From Bacteroidota bacterium (GTDB taxonomy: Bacteria; Bacteroidota; Bacteroidia; Bacteroidales; UBA4417), in assembly GCA_020048595.1 (NCBI GenBank), contig JAIFMH010000349.1:1-6548 (forward strand): 6,548 nt of DNA, in the 5' to 3' direction. This document shows positions 1 to 5,011 of the stretch, piece by piece. Positions within the stretch are counted from its first letter, which is position 1; the number at the start of each line of letters is the position of its first letter. A program made the translations under genes and the position numbers. The notes beneath the pieces are model-generated. The model was not told the DNA's origin, did not search any database, and worked only from the letters and a program-made list of their open reading frames with translations.

Positions 1-69
1 AAATCCAAGAGCCCTACCTTCATAACCCCCTTCAGGTGATTCTTTCACAATGAATATGATCTCATTCAT
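1..69 (-). CDS. HicB-like antitoxin, N-terminal 23 residues (cut by window edge)
   Basis: Reading leftward from the ATG at 69-67 gives an open frame to the window edge that starts MNEIIFIV and continues ESPEGGYEGRALG. This matches the start of HicB-family antitoxin-like proteins, whose first beta-strand is followed by a '(E)xPEGGY.A.ALG' motif. In the family the N-terminal partial RNase-H-like domain neutralises the HicA mRNA-interferase toxin, and a C-terminal DNA-binding domain represses the operon. Only the first third or so is visible, so neither the DNA-binding domain nor a HicA partner can be checked. A TAnnTTTG promoter box lies 21 nt upstream of the ATG, which supports this start. Short proteins with this N-terminus are sometimes found without HicA, so an orphan HicB-like protein is the main alternative. 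Confidence 0.7.
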   Translation of the reverse strand, partial: MNEIIFIVKESPEGGYEGRALGF

Positions 70-76
70 TTTAATC

Positions 77-166
77 CAGTTTATAAAAAACAAAGGTAGT
101 GAATAATTTTGTGTTTAAATCAGCTTGTTGAAATGGAAAAAACAAAGCAATACACAGTTTATAAAA
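77..166. repeat. Direct 12-bp repeat flanking the HicB-like promoter
   Basis: CAGTTTATAAAA occurs at 77-88 and again, identically, at 155-166 in the same orientation. One copy lies between the -7 box and the ATG of the HicB-like gene; the other is about 57 bp upstream of the box. HicB proteins autoregulate, so paired operators are conceivable, but the motif is AT-rich and could recur by chance. Confidence 0.35.
91..98 (-). promoter_or_regulatory. Bacteroidota -7 box for the HicB-like gene
   Basis: On the minus strand the sequence is TACCTTTG, an exact match to the Bacteroidota -7 consensus TAnnTTTG. It ends 21 nt before the ATG of the HicB-like gene, which implies a short leader. I see no convincing TTTG -33 element at the right distance, so the promoter may be weak or activator-dependent. 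Confidence 0.5.
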
Positions 167-283
167 GTTCTCGCACCTTAATGATTTCCAAAAACCCTCT
201 CACGCGAGAATCCGGGCGAAGGGGCGATCTAACTATACTTTCAAACTACCTAACTTGTGTTGATTTACTGAATTTTTGAGGAG
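121..283. other. Intergenic stretch with no assignable gene
   Basis: With 70-120 and 284-375 this makes a gap of about 300 bp between the HicB-like gene and the ATPase. Both strands are broken by stops and I recognise no RNA gene. A small 12-bp near-palindrome (TCTCACGCGAGA) lies near 197-208 within a locally GC-richer patch (about 195-230). I see nothing else in it. Confidence 0.4.
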
Positions 284-359
284 ATTATAAATCCCTGGCT
301 AAAAAGTGACAATATTAAATCGTCACCAGCGGTCGCAAATTTCCGGGCAAATTCTAAGA
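284..359 (-). repeat. Diverged intergenic repeat, copy 1 (palindromic core)
   Basis: This block aligns with 2226-2301. The first 47 positions match at all but about 8 sites, including the shared stretches CTGGCTAAAA, GTGAC, AAATCG and CACCAGC; the outer part is more diverged (GCAAA, CTAAG shared). The core is the hairpin at 305-327. Both copies have the same orientation relative to the preceding gene and lie just beyond its stop, so this is a mobile or dispersed 3'-end element, perhaps REP-like. No transposase is visible to confirm mobility. Confidence 0.6.
300..327 (-). terminator. Hairpin terminator downstream of the ATPase gene
   Basis: In minus-strand RNA the arms GGUGACGAUUU (327-317) and AUAUUGUCACU (315-305) pair at 10 of 11 positions with two G-U wobbles, followed by four further U residues before AGCC. 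In plus-strand RNA the same arms would have A-C mismatches and only 8 of 11 pairs, so the structure favours the minus transcript. It begins 49 nt beyond the ATPase stop codon. Confidence 0.5.
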
Positions 360-375
360 AGAAGAGCACAATCAA

Positions 376-1680
376 TTATTCCGGCAACAAACACCACACA
401 GCATACAAAGGCACCGATTTAATATGATTTTCGAAACCAAAATTTTTTCCTGAAATGCGAATGCCATAGTTGGAGTTGTATTGTTTCATAAACATGTTGA
501 GCGATGCTGACTTTGTCCTTTTACCCTTTTTTACTTCAACCGGAATAACCTTGCCTGCAATCTGCACCACAAAATCCAACTCTGCGGTATTTTCATTTTT
601 CCAGTAATACAAAGAAAACCCATTGCAAATAAGAGCCTGTGCCACATAATTTTCACTTATCATCCCTAGAAACATATTATCTTGTTCCAGAGGCGACAAA
701 ATGGTTTGGGTTGCCATACCCGACTTCATGGTTAACATACCGGTATCGCCCATGTAAAGTTTAAAATCACTTAAATCGGCATATGCAGAAACAGGCATAA
801 ATCCGTGTGAGGTTTTCTGGCACTTGAGCGCTATCCCAGCATAAACAAGCCATTCAATCGATTCTCCGAAAATAGTTGCGGTTCCTCCACGCTGAACCGT
901 TTTGTATTGAAACTTGACATTTTCTTTTGCCAATTGTGCTGGAATTGAATTATAGCAAGCTCTTATTTTAACTGTTGTTGCAGGATTTGCATATTTTGCC
1001 ATATCGGCGATGTATTCATTTAAAATTCGTCCCTGAACATCTCTGACTGTCAGATAACTGGATGAGTCAATAAACTCTTTTACAGCCGCAGGCATTCCGC
1101 CTGTTATGAGATATCGTTTATAAATTTCCAGCGCTTCATGGTGCAAGGCAATCGGCATTGCTAAATTTTGATTGAAATGAGTTAAAATATCCTGGCTTAA
1201 TGCTATTCGTTTCATTGCCCACATAAATTCCTCAAAATCCATCGGAAACATCGTCAACTCATCAACTTTGCCCACCGGAAATGAATATTTTTCGCGATTA
1301 ACAGCAACTCCCAATAAGCTACCTGCAGCAATGACGTGATATTGCGGAGCTTCTTCACAAAATGCCTTTAACGATAACAATGCACGCGAATTCGATTGTA
1401 TTTCATCGAGAATAATAAGTGTTTCACCCGGGATAATGCGCACATCGGAAACAGATTCAAGATACTGTATGATATGGATGGGATTAATGTCGCCATCAAA
1501 ATACGAATTGATATGGCTATTGGTCTCTAAATTGATGTAAACAAATTGGTTGAAATGTGAAGCGGCAAAATCCTTTAAAATATAGGTTTTCCCAACCTGA
1601 CGGGCGCCATTCACAATCAGTGGCATCCTGCCAGTCTTAGTTTTCCACTGGAAAAGTTTTTCCTGTATTTTTCGTTTCAT
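376..1680 (-). CDS. AAA+ ATPase with C-terminal DUF4143 domain
   Basis: A 434-residue protein with the usual length and two-part layout of AAA_14/DUF4143 ATPases. The N-terminal P-loop domain shows Walker A GARQVGKT (25-32), Walker B LIILDEIQ (88-95) and a sensor-like AAGSLLGV (118-125). The C-terminal DUF4143 domain ends in a PD-(D/E)XK-nuclease-like arrangement: ELDFVV with D369, then VEVKKGK with E382 and K384. Proteins of this type are common, often horizontally acquired and mostly uncharacterised; the motifs support ATP binding, and nucleic-acid interaction is an inference. No signal peptide or membrane segment is seen, so it should be cytoplasmic. The start at 1680 fits a consensus promoter whose -7 box ends 23 nt upstream. 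It is transcribed separately from the small gene upstream and sits in a repeat-rich, accessory-looking segment. It appears intact. Confidence 0.9.
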   Translation of the reverse strand: MKRKIQEKLFQWKTKTGRMPLIVNGARQVGKTYILKDFAASHFNQFVYINLETNSHINSYFDGDINPIHIIQYLESVSDVRIIPGETLIILDEIQSNSRALLSLKAFCEEAPQYHVIAAGSLLGVAVNREKYSFPVGKVDELTMFPMDFEEFMWAMKRIALSQDILTHFNQNLAMPIALHHEALEIYKRYLITGGMPAAVKEFIDSSSYLTVRDVQGRILNEYIADMAKYANPATTVKIRACYNSIPAQLAKENVKFQYKTVQRGGTATIFGESIEWLVYAGIALKCQKTSHGFMPVSAYADLSDFKLYMGDTGMLTMKSGMATQTILSPLEQDNMFLGMISENYVAQALICNGFSLYYWKNENTAELDFVVQIAGKVIPVEVKKGKRTKSASLNMFMKQYNSNYGIRISGKNFGFENHIKSVPLYAVWCLLPE

Positions 1681-1703
1681 ACTTTAAGCTTATATCAGAG
1701 TTC

Positions 1704-1734
1704 CAAAAATATTAATTACTATGAATAAATCAAA
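1704..1734 (-). promoter_or_regulatory. Bacteroidota promoter of the ATPase gene
   Basis: On the minus strand TTTG (1734-1731), a 19-bp spacer and TATTTTTG (1711-1704) match the Bacteroidota -33/-7 consensus TTTG-N19-21-TAnnTTTG exactly. The ATPase ATG begins 23 nt downstream of the -7 box. The -33 element lies at the centre of the 52-bp palindrome at 1711-1762, and the spacer fills one of its arms. Confidence 0.7.
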
Positions 1735-1762
1735 ATATTTTGATTTATTCATAGTAATTAAT
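1711..1762. repeat. Perfect 52-bp palindrome (26-bp arms, no spacer)
   Basis: The left arm starts ATTAATTACTATGAATAAAT and runs to 1736. The right arm, 1737-1762, is its exact reverse complement, and symmetry stops abruptly at both ends. A perfect AT-rich palindrome of this length is far beyond chance. It covers the -33 box and spacer of the ATPase promoter and the last codons and stop of the small ORF upstream. It lacks the GC-rich stem and U-run layout of an intrinsic terminator, so a duplex operator, a cruciform-forming site or a recent inverted duplication are likelier. Confidence 0.9.
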
Positions 1763-2131
1763 CAAAATAAAAAAAAATAAGTTGATGTTCAGGTATTCCA
1801 ATCTACCCTCCCCCCTGCTGTTGCGGCTAAAGCGTGTTGGCTTGTATCGCCATACACCGATTTGATGTAAATTTTGCTGCACGGGCCAAATAAAAAACCC
1901 CCTTGCCATGCGGGCAAAGGGGCAAACTAAATTTCCGATCGAATATCTATTTTTAGGGCAAACCTTGTGATACTCCAGAATAGCTTCTTTTTCTTCGTTG
2001 CTTAAACGATCAACCCATTTAACTTTTTCACTGAATGAAAGATGTTCCACCTGCGTATATGGGCAATCATCTTGCCTTTCGAGATGCGGGCAACCGTAAG
2101 TTAAACCATATAGGCTATTTTCTTCAACCAT
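1745..2131 (-). CDS. Small Cys-containing hypothetical protein, 3' end probably lost by frameshift
   Basis: The open frame encodes 128 residues, but only about the first 60 look like a real protein. That part is acidic and probably helical (LSFSEKVKWVDRLSNEEKEA, 31-50), with Cys14, Cys23 and the pair His55/Cys58, which could bind a metal. It resembles small uncharacterised Bacteroidota proteins, though I cannot name a family. From about residue 61 the frame runs into a repeat, through an intrinsic terminator hairpin at 1898-1922, and ends inside the palindrome. Adding one A to the A5 run (plus-strand 1950-1954) would give '...HKVCPKK' and a TAG at 1949-1947, about 25 nt before the terminator. 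Removing one A would also give a stop before the hairpin. I infer a 1-nt slip has destroyed the stop; the gene may give non-stop mRNA or be a recent pseudogene. Confidence 0.55.
   Translation of the reverse strand: MVEENSLYGLTYGCPHLERQDDCPYTQVEHLSFSEKVKWVDRLSNEEKEAILEYHKVCPKNRYSIGNLVCPFARMARGFFIWPVQQNLHQIGVWRYKPTRFSRNSRGEGRLEYLNINLFFFILINYYE
1892..1922 (-). terminator. Strong intrinsic terminator inside the small ORF's 3' part
   Basis: In minus-strand RNA CCCCUUUGCC (1922-1913) pairs with GGCAAGGGGG (1907-1898): ten pairs, one a G-U wobble, around a 5-nt loop. UUUUUU (1897-1892) then AUUU follows directly. This is a textbook Rho-independent terminator. It would end the small gene's transcript before the ATPase promoter, which argues that the true coding end of the small gene once lay upstream of it. 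Confidence 0.75.
1901..1940 (-). repeat. Intergenic repeat B, copy 1
   Basis: This pairs with 2164-2204. The last 25 positions (AAAGGGG then C or T, then AAACTAAATTTCCGATC) differ at one site, and CCTTGCCAT is shared at the other end. This copy contains the terminator stem; in the other copy the stem has decayed. Confidence 0.7.
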
Positions 2132-2135
2132 TCTA

Positions 2136-2237
2136 GTTGTTTATATGATAACAAAACCCTAAACCTTGCCATAACAGCCAAAGGGGTAAACTAAATTTCC
2201 GATCAACTATTGATGTTGTTTAAGATAATAAAACTCT
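2136..2237. repeat. Short tandem-like repeat upstream of the small gene
   Basis: GTTGTTTA, a 1-3 nt variable gap, then GATAAnAAAACnCT occurs at 2136-2160 and at 2215-2237. The 14-nt second block matches at 12 positions. Repeat B copy 2 lies between the two copies. The leader of the small gene and the end of the hairpin repeat therefore share a short module, which suggests serial local duplications or insertions. Confidence 0.5.
2164..2204 (-). repeat. Intergenic repeat B, copy 2
   Basis: This is the partner of 1901-1940, in the same orientation and upstream of the small gene, with the start codon at 2131 between the copies. Substitutions in the GCC/GGC arm spoil the terminator hairpin seen in copy 1. 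Confidence 0.7.
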
Positions 2238-2301
2238 GGCTAAAAGGTGACGATTTCAAATCGACACCAGCAACGGCAAAATTATTTGGCCATATCCTAA
2301 G
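2226..2301 (-). repeat. Diverged intergenic repeat, copy 2 (palindromic core)
   Basis: This is the partner of 284-359 and lies just beyond the sulfatase stop. The two copies bracket the small gene and ATPase, about 1.9 kb apart. With the repeats at 2136-2237 it fills most of the 233-bp gap between the small gene and the sulfatase; I see no further gene in that gap. Confidence 0.6.
2242..2268 (-). terminator. Hairpin terminator downstream of the sulfatase gene
   Basis: In minus-strand RNA GGUGUCGAUUU (2268-2258) and AAAUCGUCACC (2256-2246) pair at 10 of 11 positions, followed by UUUU and AGCC. Only one base separates the arms, so the top of the stem must open to make a loop. It starts about 97 nt past the sulfatase stop and has the same layout as the hairpin after the ATPase gene. 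Confidence 0.5.
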
Positions 2302-2364
2302 GAGCAGGGGTTTCAGAATCACCTCTAAAACAGCGTGAATCACCTATTTATTATAAGAACAGAA

Positions 2365-3933
2365 TCATTTTAAATCTTTCTTTACCCAATGAAATGAATC
2401 CCCGTCAATAACCAGATCCAGATCATTTATTGATGTAGCCGAGGGTGCGAATACCTGAGGTGCAAACTTTTTCATTTCATCCATAATCTGACGATATTTT
2501 TTATCGTTTGCAAGGTTGTCCCATTCATTTGGATCATCTTTAACATTATAGAGTTCTTCAGTGTTGTCATTGTATTGAATGTATCTCCAGTTCATATTTA
2601 CCACAGCGTAACTTCCCCTGTCCATATACGGAATAAAGACATTTCTCTCTTTAGCTGAAGATGGGTTCTTCAATATTGAGGCAAGCGAAGCTCCATCAAG
2701 TTGTTTTCCTTCGGATAAATTACAAAGTTCAACTAACGTTGGATACATGTCGATCAGACTAACCGTAGTTCCCACCTTTTTATTTTTGGCAATTCCTTTT
2801 CCGGTCCAAATAAAAGGCACTTGCGTGGTTCGTTGCCAAAGAGTATGTTTCCCCCAATGTCCTTTTTCTCCATGATGAAAACCTTGGTCGCTCCAAAATA
2901 CAATAATCGTATTATTCTTGTAAGGACTTGCTTCCAAGGCATCCAAAACCCGCCCCAGCATAGCATCGGCAAAAGATATAGAAGCCAGATAAGCCAATAC
3001 TGCATCTTTATACGCCCCTAGTTCAACAATCTCCTGATGTTGTTTCATTTTTGACATTTGCTTTTTTCGAACAGCTTCAGGAAGGTCATCTAAATCATCC
3101 GCTTTAAGAGGAGGAAGTTCAATTGAATCGCGATTATATAAATCGAAATACTTTTGAGGGGCATAATTTGGATAATGAGGAGAATACATTCCAAGTCCCA
3201 TGAAAAAAGGCTTATCATGTTTACGTTTAATCACATCGCACATCCAATTTGTACGCATTGCATCTACCATATCGTCTTCCAATTCGTTTGCTATCGGACC
3301 CCATTCTAGGTGTCCTGCTGAGCTAATTTTGCGGTCACTTTTTGTATAATACGGACTATACGGATGTGGTGTTGGAAGCGGAACATCGGTCATGTGATAA
3401 CTATTCATTTCCCAGCCCATATCCCTGTGTTCCTGGCTTCGTGAGAAAAATTCATCCCACGATCGAAGGTCAACATACCCTCCCCGGTGATGATATAATT
3501 TACCAGCGCCATAAGTATTGTATCCTGCCTCCTTAAATGCCATTTGCATTGTAAAAACATCGGGATGAGTGAATTGAAAAGGCTCTGAGTCGTAGCACCC
3601 AGTTGTTGATGCTTGCATTCCTGTCCAAATAGCGGTACGAGATGGGGCACAAAAAACGCCAGGTGCATGTGCATTGGTGAAAACTACACCCGACTTTGCT
3701 AGACGATCCATGTTGGGTGTTTTTGCTTGTTTGTAACCCAACGGACTAACCCAATCGTTCATATCATCTACAGCAAAGATGATTACGTTAGGCTGTTCTT
3801 CTTTAGTGTTTCCTTTAGTGTTAATTTTTTTTACACATTGGGCGCCAGAAACAGTAGCACACAGTAATAACATGCTTGTATTTTGAAAAATAACTTTTAA
3901 TTTTTTCATAATTTGAAATTTTTCATAATTCAT
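2365..3933 (-). CDS. Exported S1-family sulfatase (iduronate-2-sulfatase-like)
   Basis: This predicted type I sulfatase hydrolyses sulfate esters on glycans. Numbered from the ATG at 3933 (522 residues), it shows the metal-binding VDDMND (Asp56, Asp57) and the maturation motif CAPSRTAIWTG (95-105), whose Cys95 should become formylglycine. It also has GKLYHH (144-149), SPHYP (251-255), SDQG (Asp349, Gln350) and GKHTLW (361-366). The TPNMDRLA segment and the STTGCY after the CxPSR motif resemble iduronate-2-sulfatase-like proteins; the substrate is not proven. An N-terminal signal peptide is present (LLLCATVSGA, likely cleaved before Gln32). MKKLKVIF from the ATG at 3909 is an equally plausible start and makes a more typical signal peptide; the leader around both ATGs is locally duplicated. 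Cys33 is preceded by Gln, so a lipoprotein is unlikely. It lies 229 bp downstream of the DUF1080 gene without a clear promoter of its own. Confidence 0.92.
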   Translation of the reverse strand: MNYEKFQIMKKLKVIFQNTSMLLLCATVSGAQCVKKINTKGNTKEEQPNVIIFAVDDMNDWVSPLGYKQAKTPNMDRLAKSGVVFTNAHAPGVFCAPSRTAIWTGMQASTTGCYDSEPFQFTHPDVFTMQMAFKEAGYNTYGAGKLYHHRGGYVDLRSWDEFFSRSQEHRDMGWEMNSYHMTDVPLPTPHPYSPYYTKSDRKISSAGHLEWGPIANELEDDMVDAMRTNWMCDVIKRKHDKPFFMGLGMYSPHYPNYAPQKYFDLYNRDSIELPPLKADDLDDLPEAVRKKQMSKMKQHQEIVELGAYKDAVLAYLASISFADAMLGRVLDALEASPYKNNTIIVFWSDQGFHHGEKGHWGKHTLWQRTTQVPFIWTGKGIAKNKKVGTTVSLIDMYPTLVELCNLSEGKQLDGASLASILKNPSSAKERNVFIPYMDRGSYAVVNMNWRYIQYNDNTEELYNVKDDPNEWDNLANDKKYRQIMDEMKKFAPQVFAPSATSINDLDLVIDGDSFHWVKKDLK

Positions 3934-3951
3934 TTTTGAAAGTTGTCGATA

Positions 3952-4105
3952 TCAGTTAAGTGAACCTGCCTTCAATTCGTCGACCCTATGTGGCTCGTGT
4001 TCTTCCAACCACTTAACCAAACGCATCTATATCATTTCTAATTGTTTGCGTTTTTTTTAGAGATTTTGGCTTGCCCTGTTTAGAAAATAGAACCAGATAA
4101 GTTTT
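3952..4105 (-). pseudogene. Possible frameshifted gene remnant between DUF1080 and sulfatase genes
   Basis: Two adjoining minus-strand frames look coding and join if one G is removed at the GG complementary to 4017-4018. The upstream frame (4105-4013) reads KTYLVLFSKQGKPKS and ends TIRNDIDAFG-stop. The downstream frame (4026-3952) reads VKWLEEHEPHRVDELKAGSLN-stop. Joined, they would give about 50 residues with a charged helical C-terminus. I see no start codon for the joined frame and no family I can name. It could be the tail of a decayed gene or a chance open stretch. Confidence 0.25.
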
Positions 4106-4162
4106 TTACAATCTAACACGATATAATCGACAGAAACGGAATCAAACTATACATACCTCAAA

Positions 4163-4930
4163 TCAGTTTTTAATTTCTCTTATTTTAATATTGCGAAAAG
4201 AAGTTCTCGGTCCTTCATCCTGCAATAATATATGCCCATCCTGAAACTCTCCCCATCCTTTTAAGTTTGCATATTTACTCTTTGACAAAAGTTGATAGTA
4301 TAGTTCACTGCTTTTTTCGATATCAACTGATTTTATCCCATTTAGCCAGTGTTCAATGTGATTTCCATCAACAATAATCAAAGCTTCGTTCCACTCCCCA
4401 TTTGGCTGAACCTTCACGTTTTGAGGTGCCCGAACTAAATCATATAACGAACCACAAGTTCTGTTATAATCCGGCTTGTCATAAGGCCAATTTTCGTTGT
4501 CTAAAATTGCGTACTCTAATCCAAGACCATGACCTGGAGATGCTTTAAGTGATTCATTTACAAAATATTTAATTCCACTATTCCCTTTGTCCGAAATTTT
4601 GAATTGACATGCTAATTCAAAACTTCCATACTTCTTCCCGGTAATAATATCACCGCCTTTCAAAGAGTCTGGCATTTCATTTCCAAGACATATCAGTTCT
4701 CCGTTTTCAATAATCCAGCCTTGACCCGGAAAATTATCTTTGTAAATACCTCTCCAACCGTTAAAAGATTTTCCATCCCAAAGAAGCGTCCAACCAGCTT
4801 TGATTTCTTTCTTTGATAAAGTGTTGGGTTCCGAGGAAGATGAATTCTCTTTTTGAAAAAAGCATGAGGTTAATAGTAGGCAAAGTGATAAAGAAGTTAG
4901 CAATAAATTAGTTCTTGTTTTGGTCATCAT
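4163..4930 (-). CDS. DUF1080 lipoprotein (3-keto-disaccharide hydrolase-like)
   Basis: A 255-residue protein of the DUF1080 (3-keto-disaccharide hydrolase) family, which has a concanavalin-like beta-sandwich. Members studied in gut Bacteroidota cleave 3-keto-glycosides made by Gfo/Idh oxidoreductases. Family landmarks appear in order: GWTLLWDGKSFNGWRG (46-61), a GSFELACQFKIS strand pair (102-113) with NSGIKYFV (117-124), GHGLGLEYAILDN (133-145), SLYDL (161-165), EWNEALIIVDGNHIEHWLNG (179-198), and the closing HILLQDEGPRTSFRNIKI (233-250). The N-terminus is a lipoprotein signal with lipobox LTSC (Cys23), then a Ser-rich tether, so it should be anchored in the outer membrane or face the periplasm. 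Two ATGs are adjacent (4930 and 4927); the signal peptide works from either. A near-consensus promoter lies just upstream. It lies between a barrel-like gene and a sulfatase gene. Confidence 0.88.
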   Translation of the reverse strand: MMTKTRTNLLLTSLSLCLLLTSCFFQKENSSSSEPNTLSKKEIKAGWTLLWDGKSFNGWRGIYKDNFPGQGWIIENGELICLGNEMPDSLKGGDIITGKKYGSFELACQFKISDKGNSGIKYFVNESLKASPGHGLGLEYAILDNENWPYDKPDYNRTCGSLYDLVRAPQNVKVQPNGEWNEALIIVDGNHIEHWLNGIKSVDIEKSSELYYQLLSKSKYANLKGWGEFQDGHILLQDEGPRTSFRNIKIREIKN

Positions 4931-4949
4931 TAAAGAATTTTTATAATTT

Positions 4950-4981
4950 GAAATTTAGAATATTAAAATAAGCAATTCAAA
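4950..4981 (-). promoter_or_regulatory. Near-consensus promoter of the DUF1080 gene
   Basis: Minus strand: TTTG (4981-4978), a 20-bp spacer, then TAAATTTC (4957-4950), which matches TAnnTTTG at all but the last base. The ATG at 4930 begins 19 nt downstream. This suggests DUF1080, and perhaps the sulfatase behind it, can be transcribed independently of the barrel gene. AAATTTCAAATTAT in this leader (4956-4943) recurs just before the internal sulfatase start (3921-3908). Confidence 0.5.
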
Positions 4982-5011
4982 AACCGATCCAGCAAATCTG
5001 CCAAATCAAAA

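Noticed and set aside
205..235. A third copy of repeat B (GCGAAGGGGCGATCTAACTA)
   Set aside because: Similarity to the 1901-1940 element is limited to a short purine-rich run and needs gaps; not above chance.
1711..1762. The 52-bp palindrome as an intrinsic terminator of the small gene
   Set aside because: The stem is almost all A-T with no loop and no following U-run; a much better terminator for that gene is at 1892-1922.
284..2301. A composite transposon bounded by the two hairpin repeats
   Set aside because: No transposase, no target-site duplication and no terminal inverted repeats are visible; the repeats are better explained as terminator-type elements.
3405..3674. 89-residue minus-strand open frame, and other open frames at 2754-3005, 2821-3021 and 3342-3536
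   Set aside because: All lie within the sulfatase gene in other frames, show no family motifs and have composition typical of shadows.
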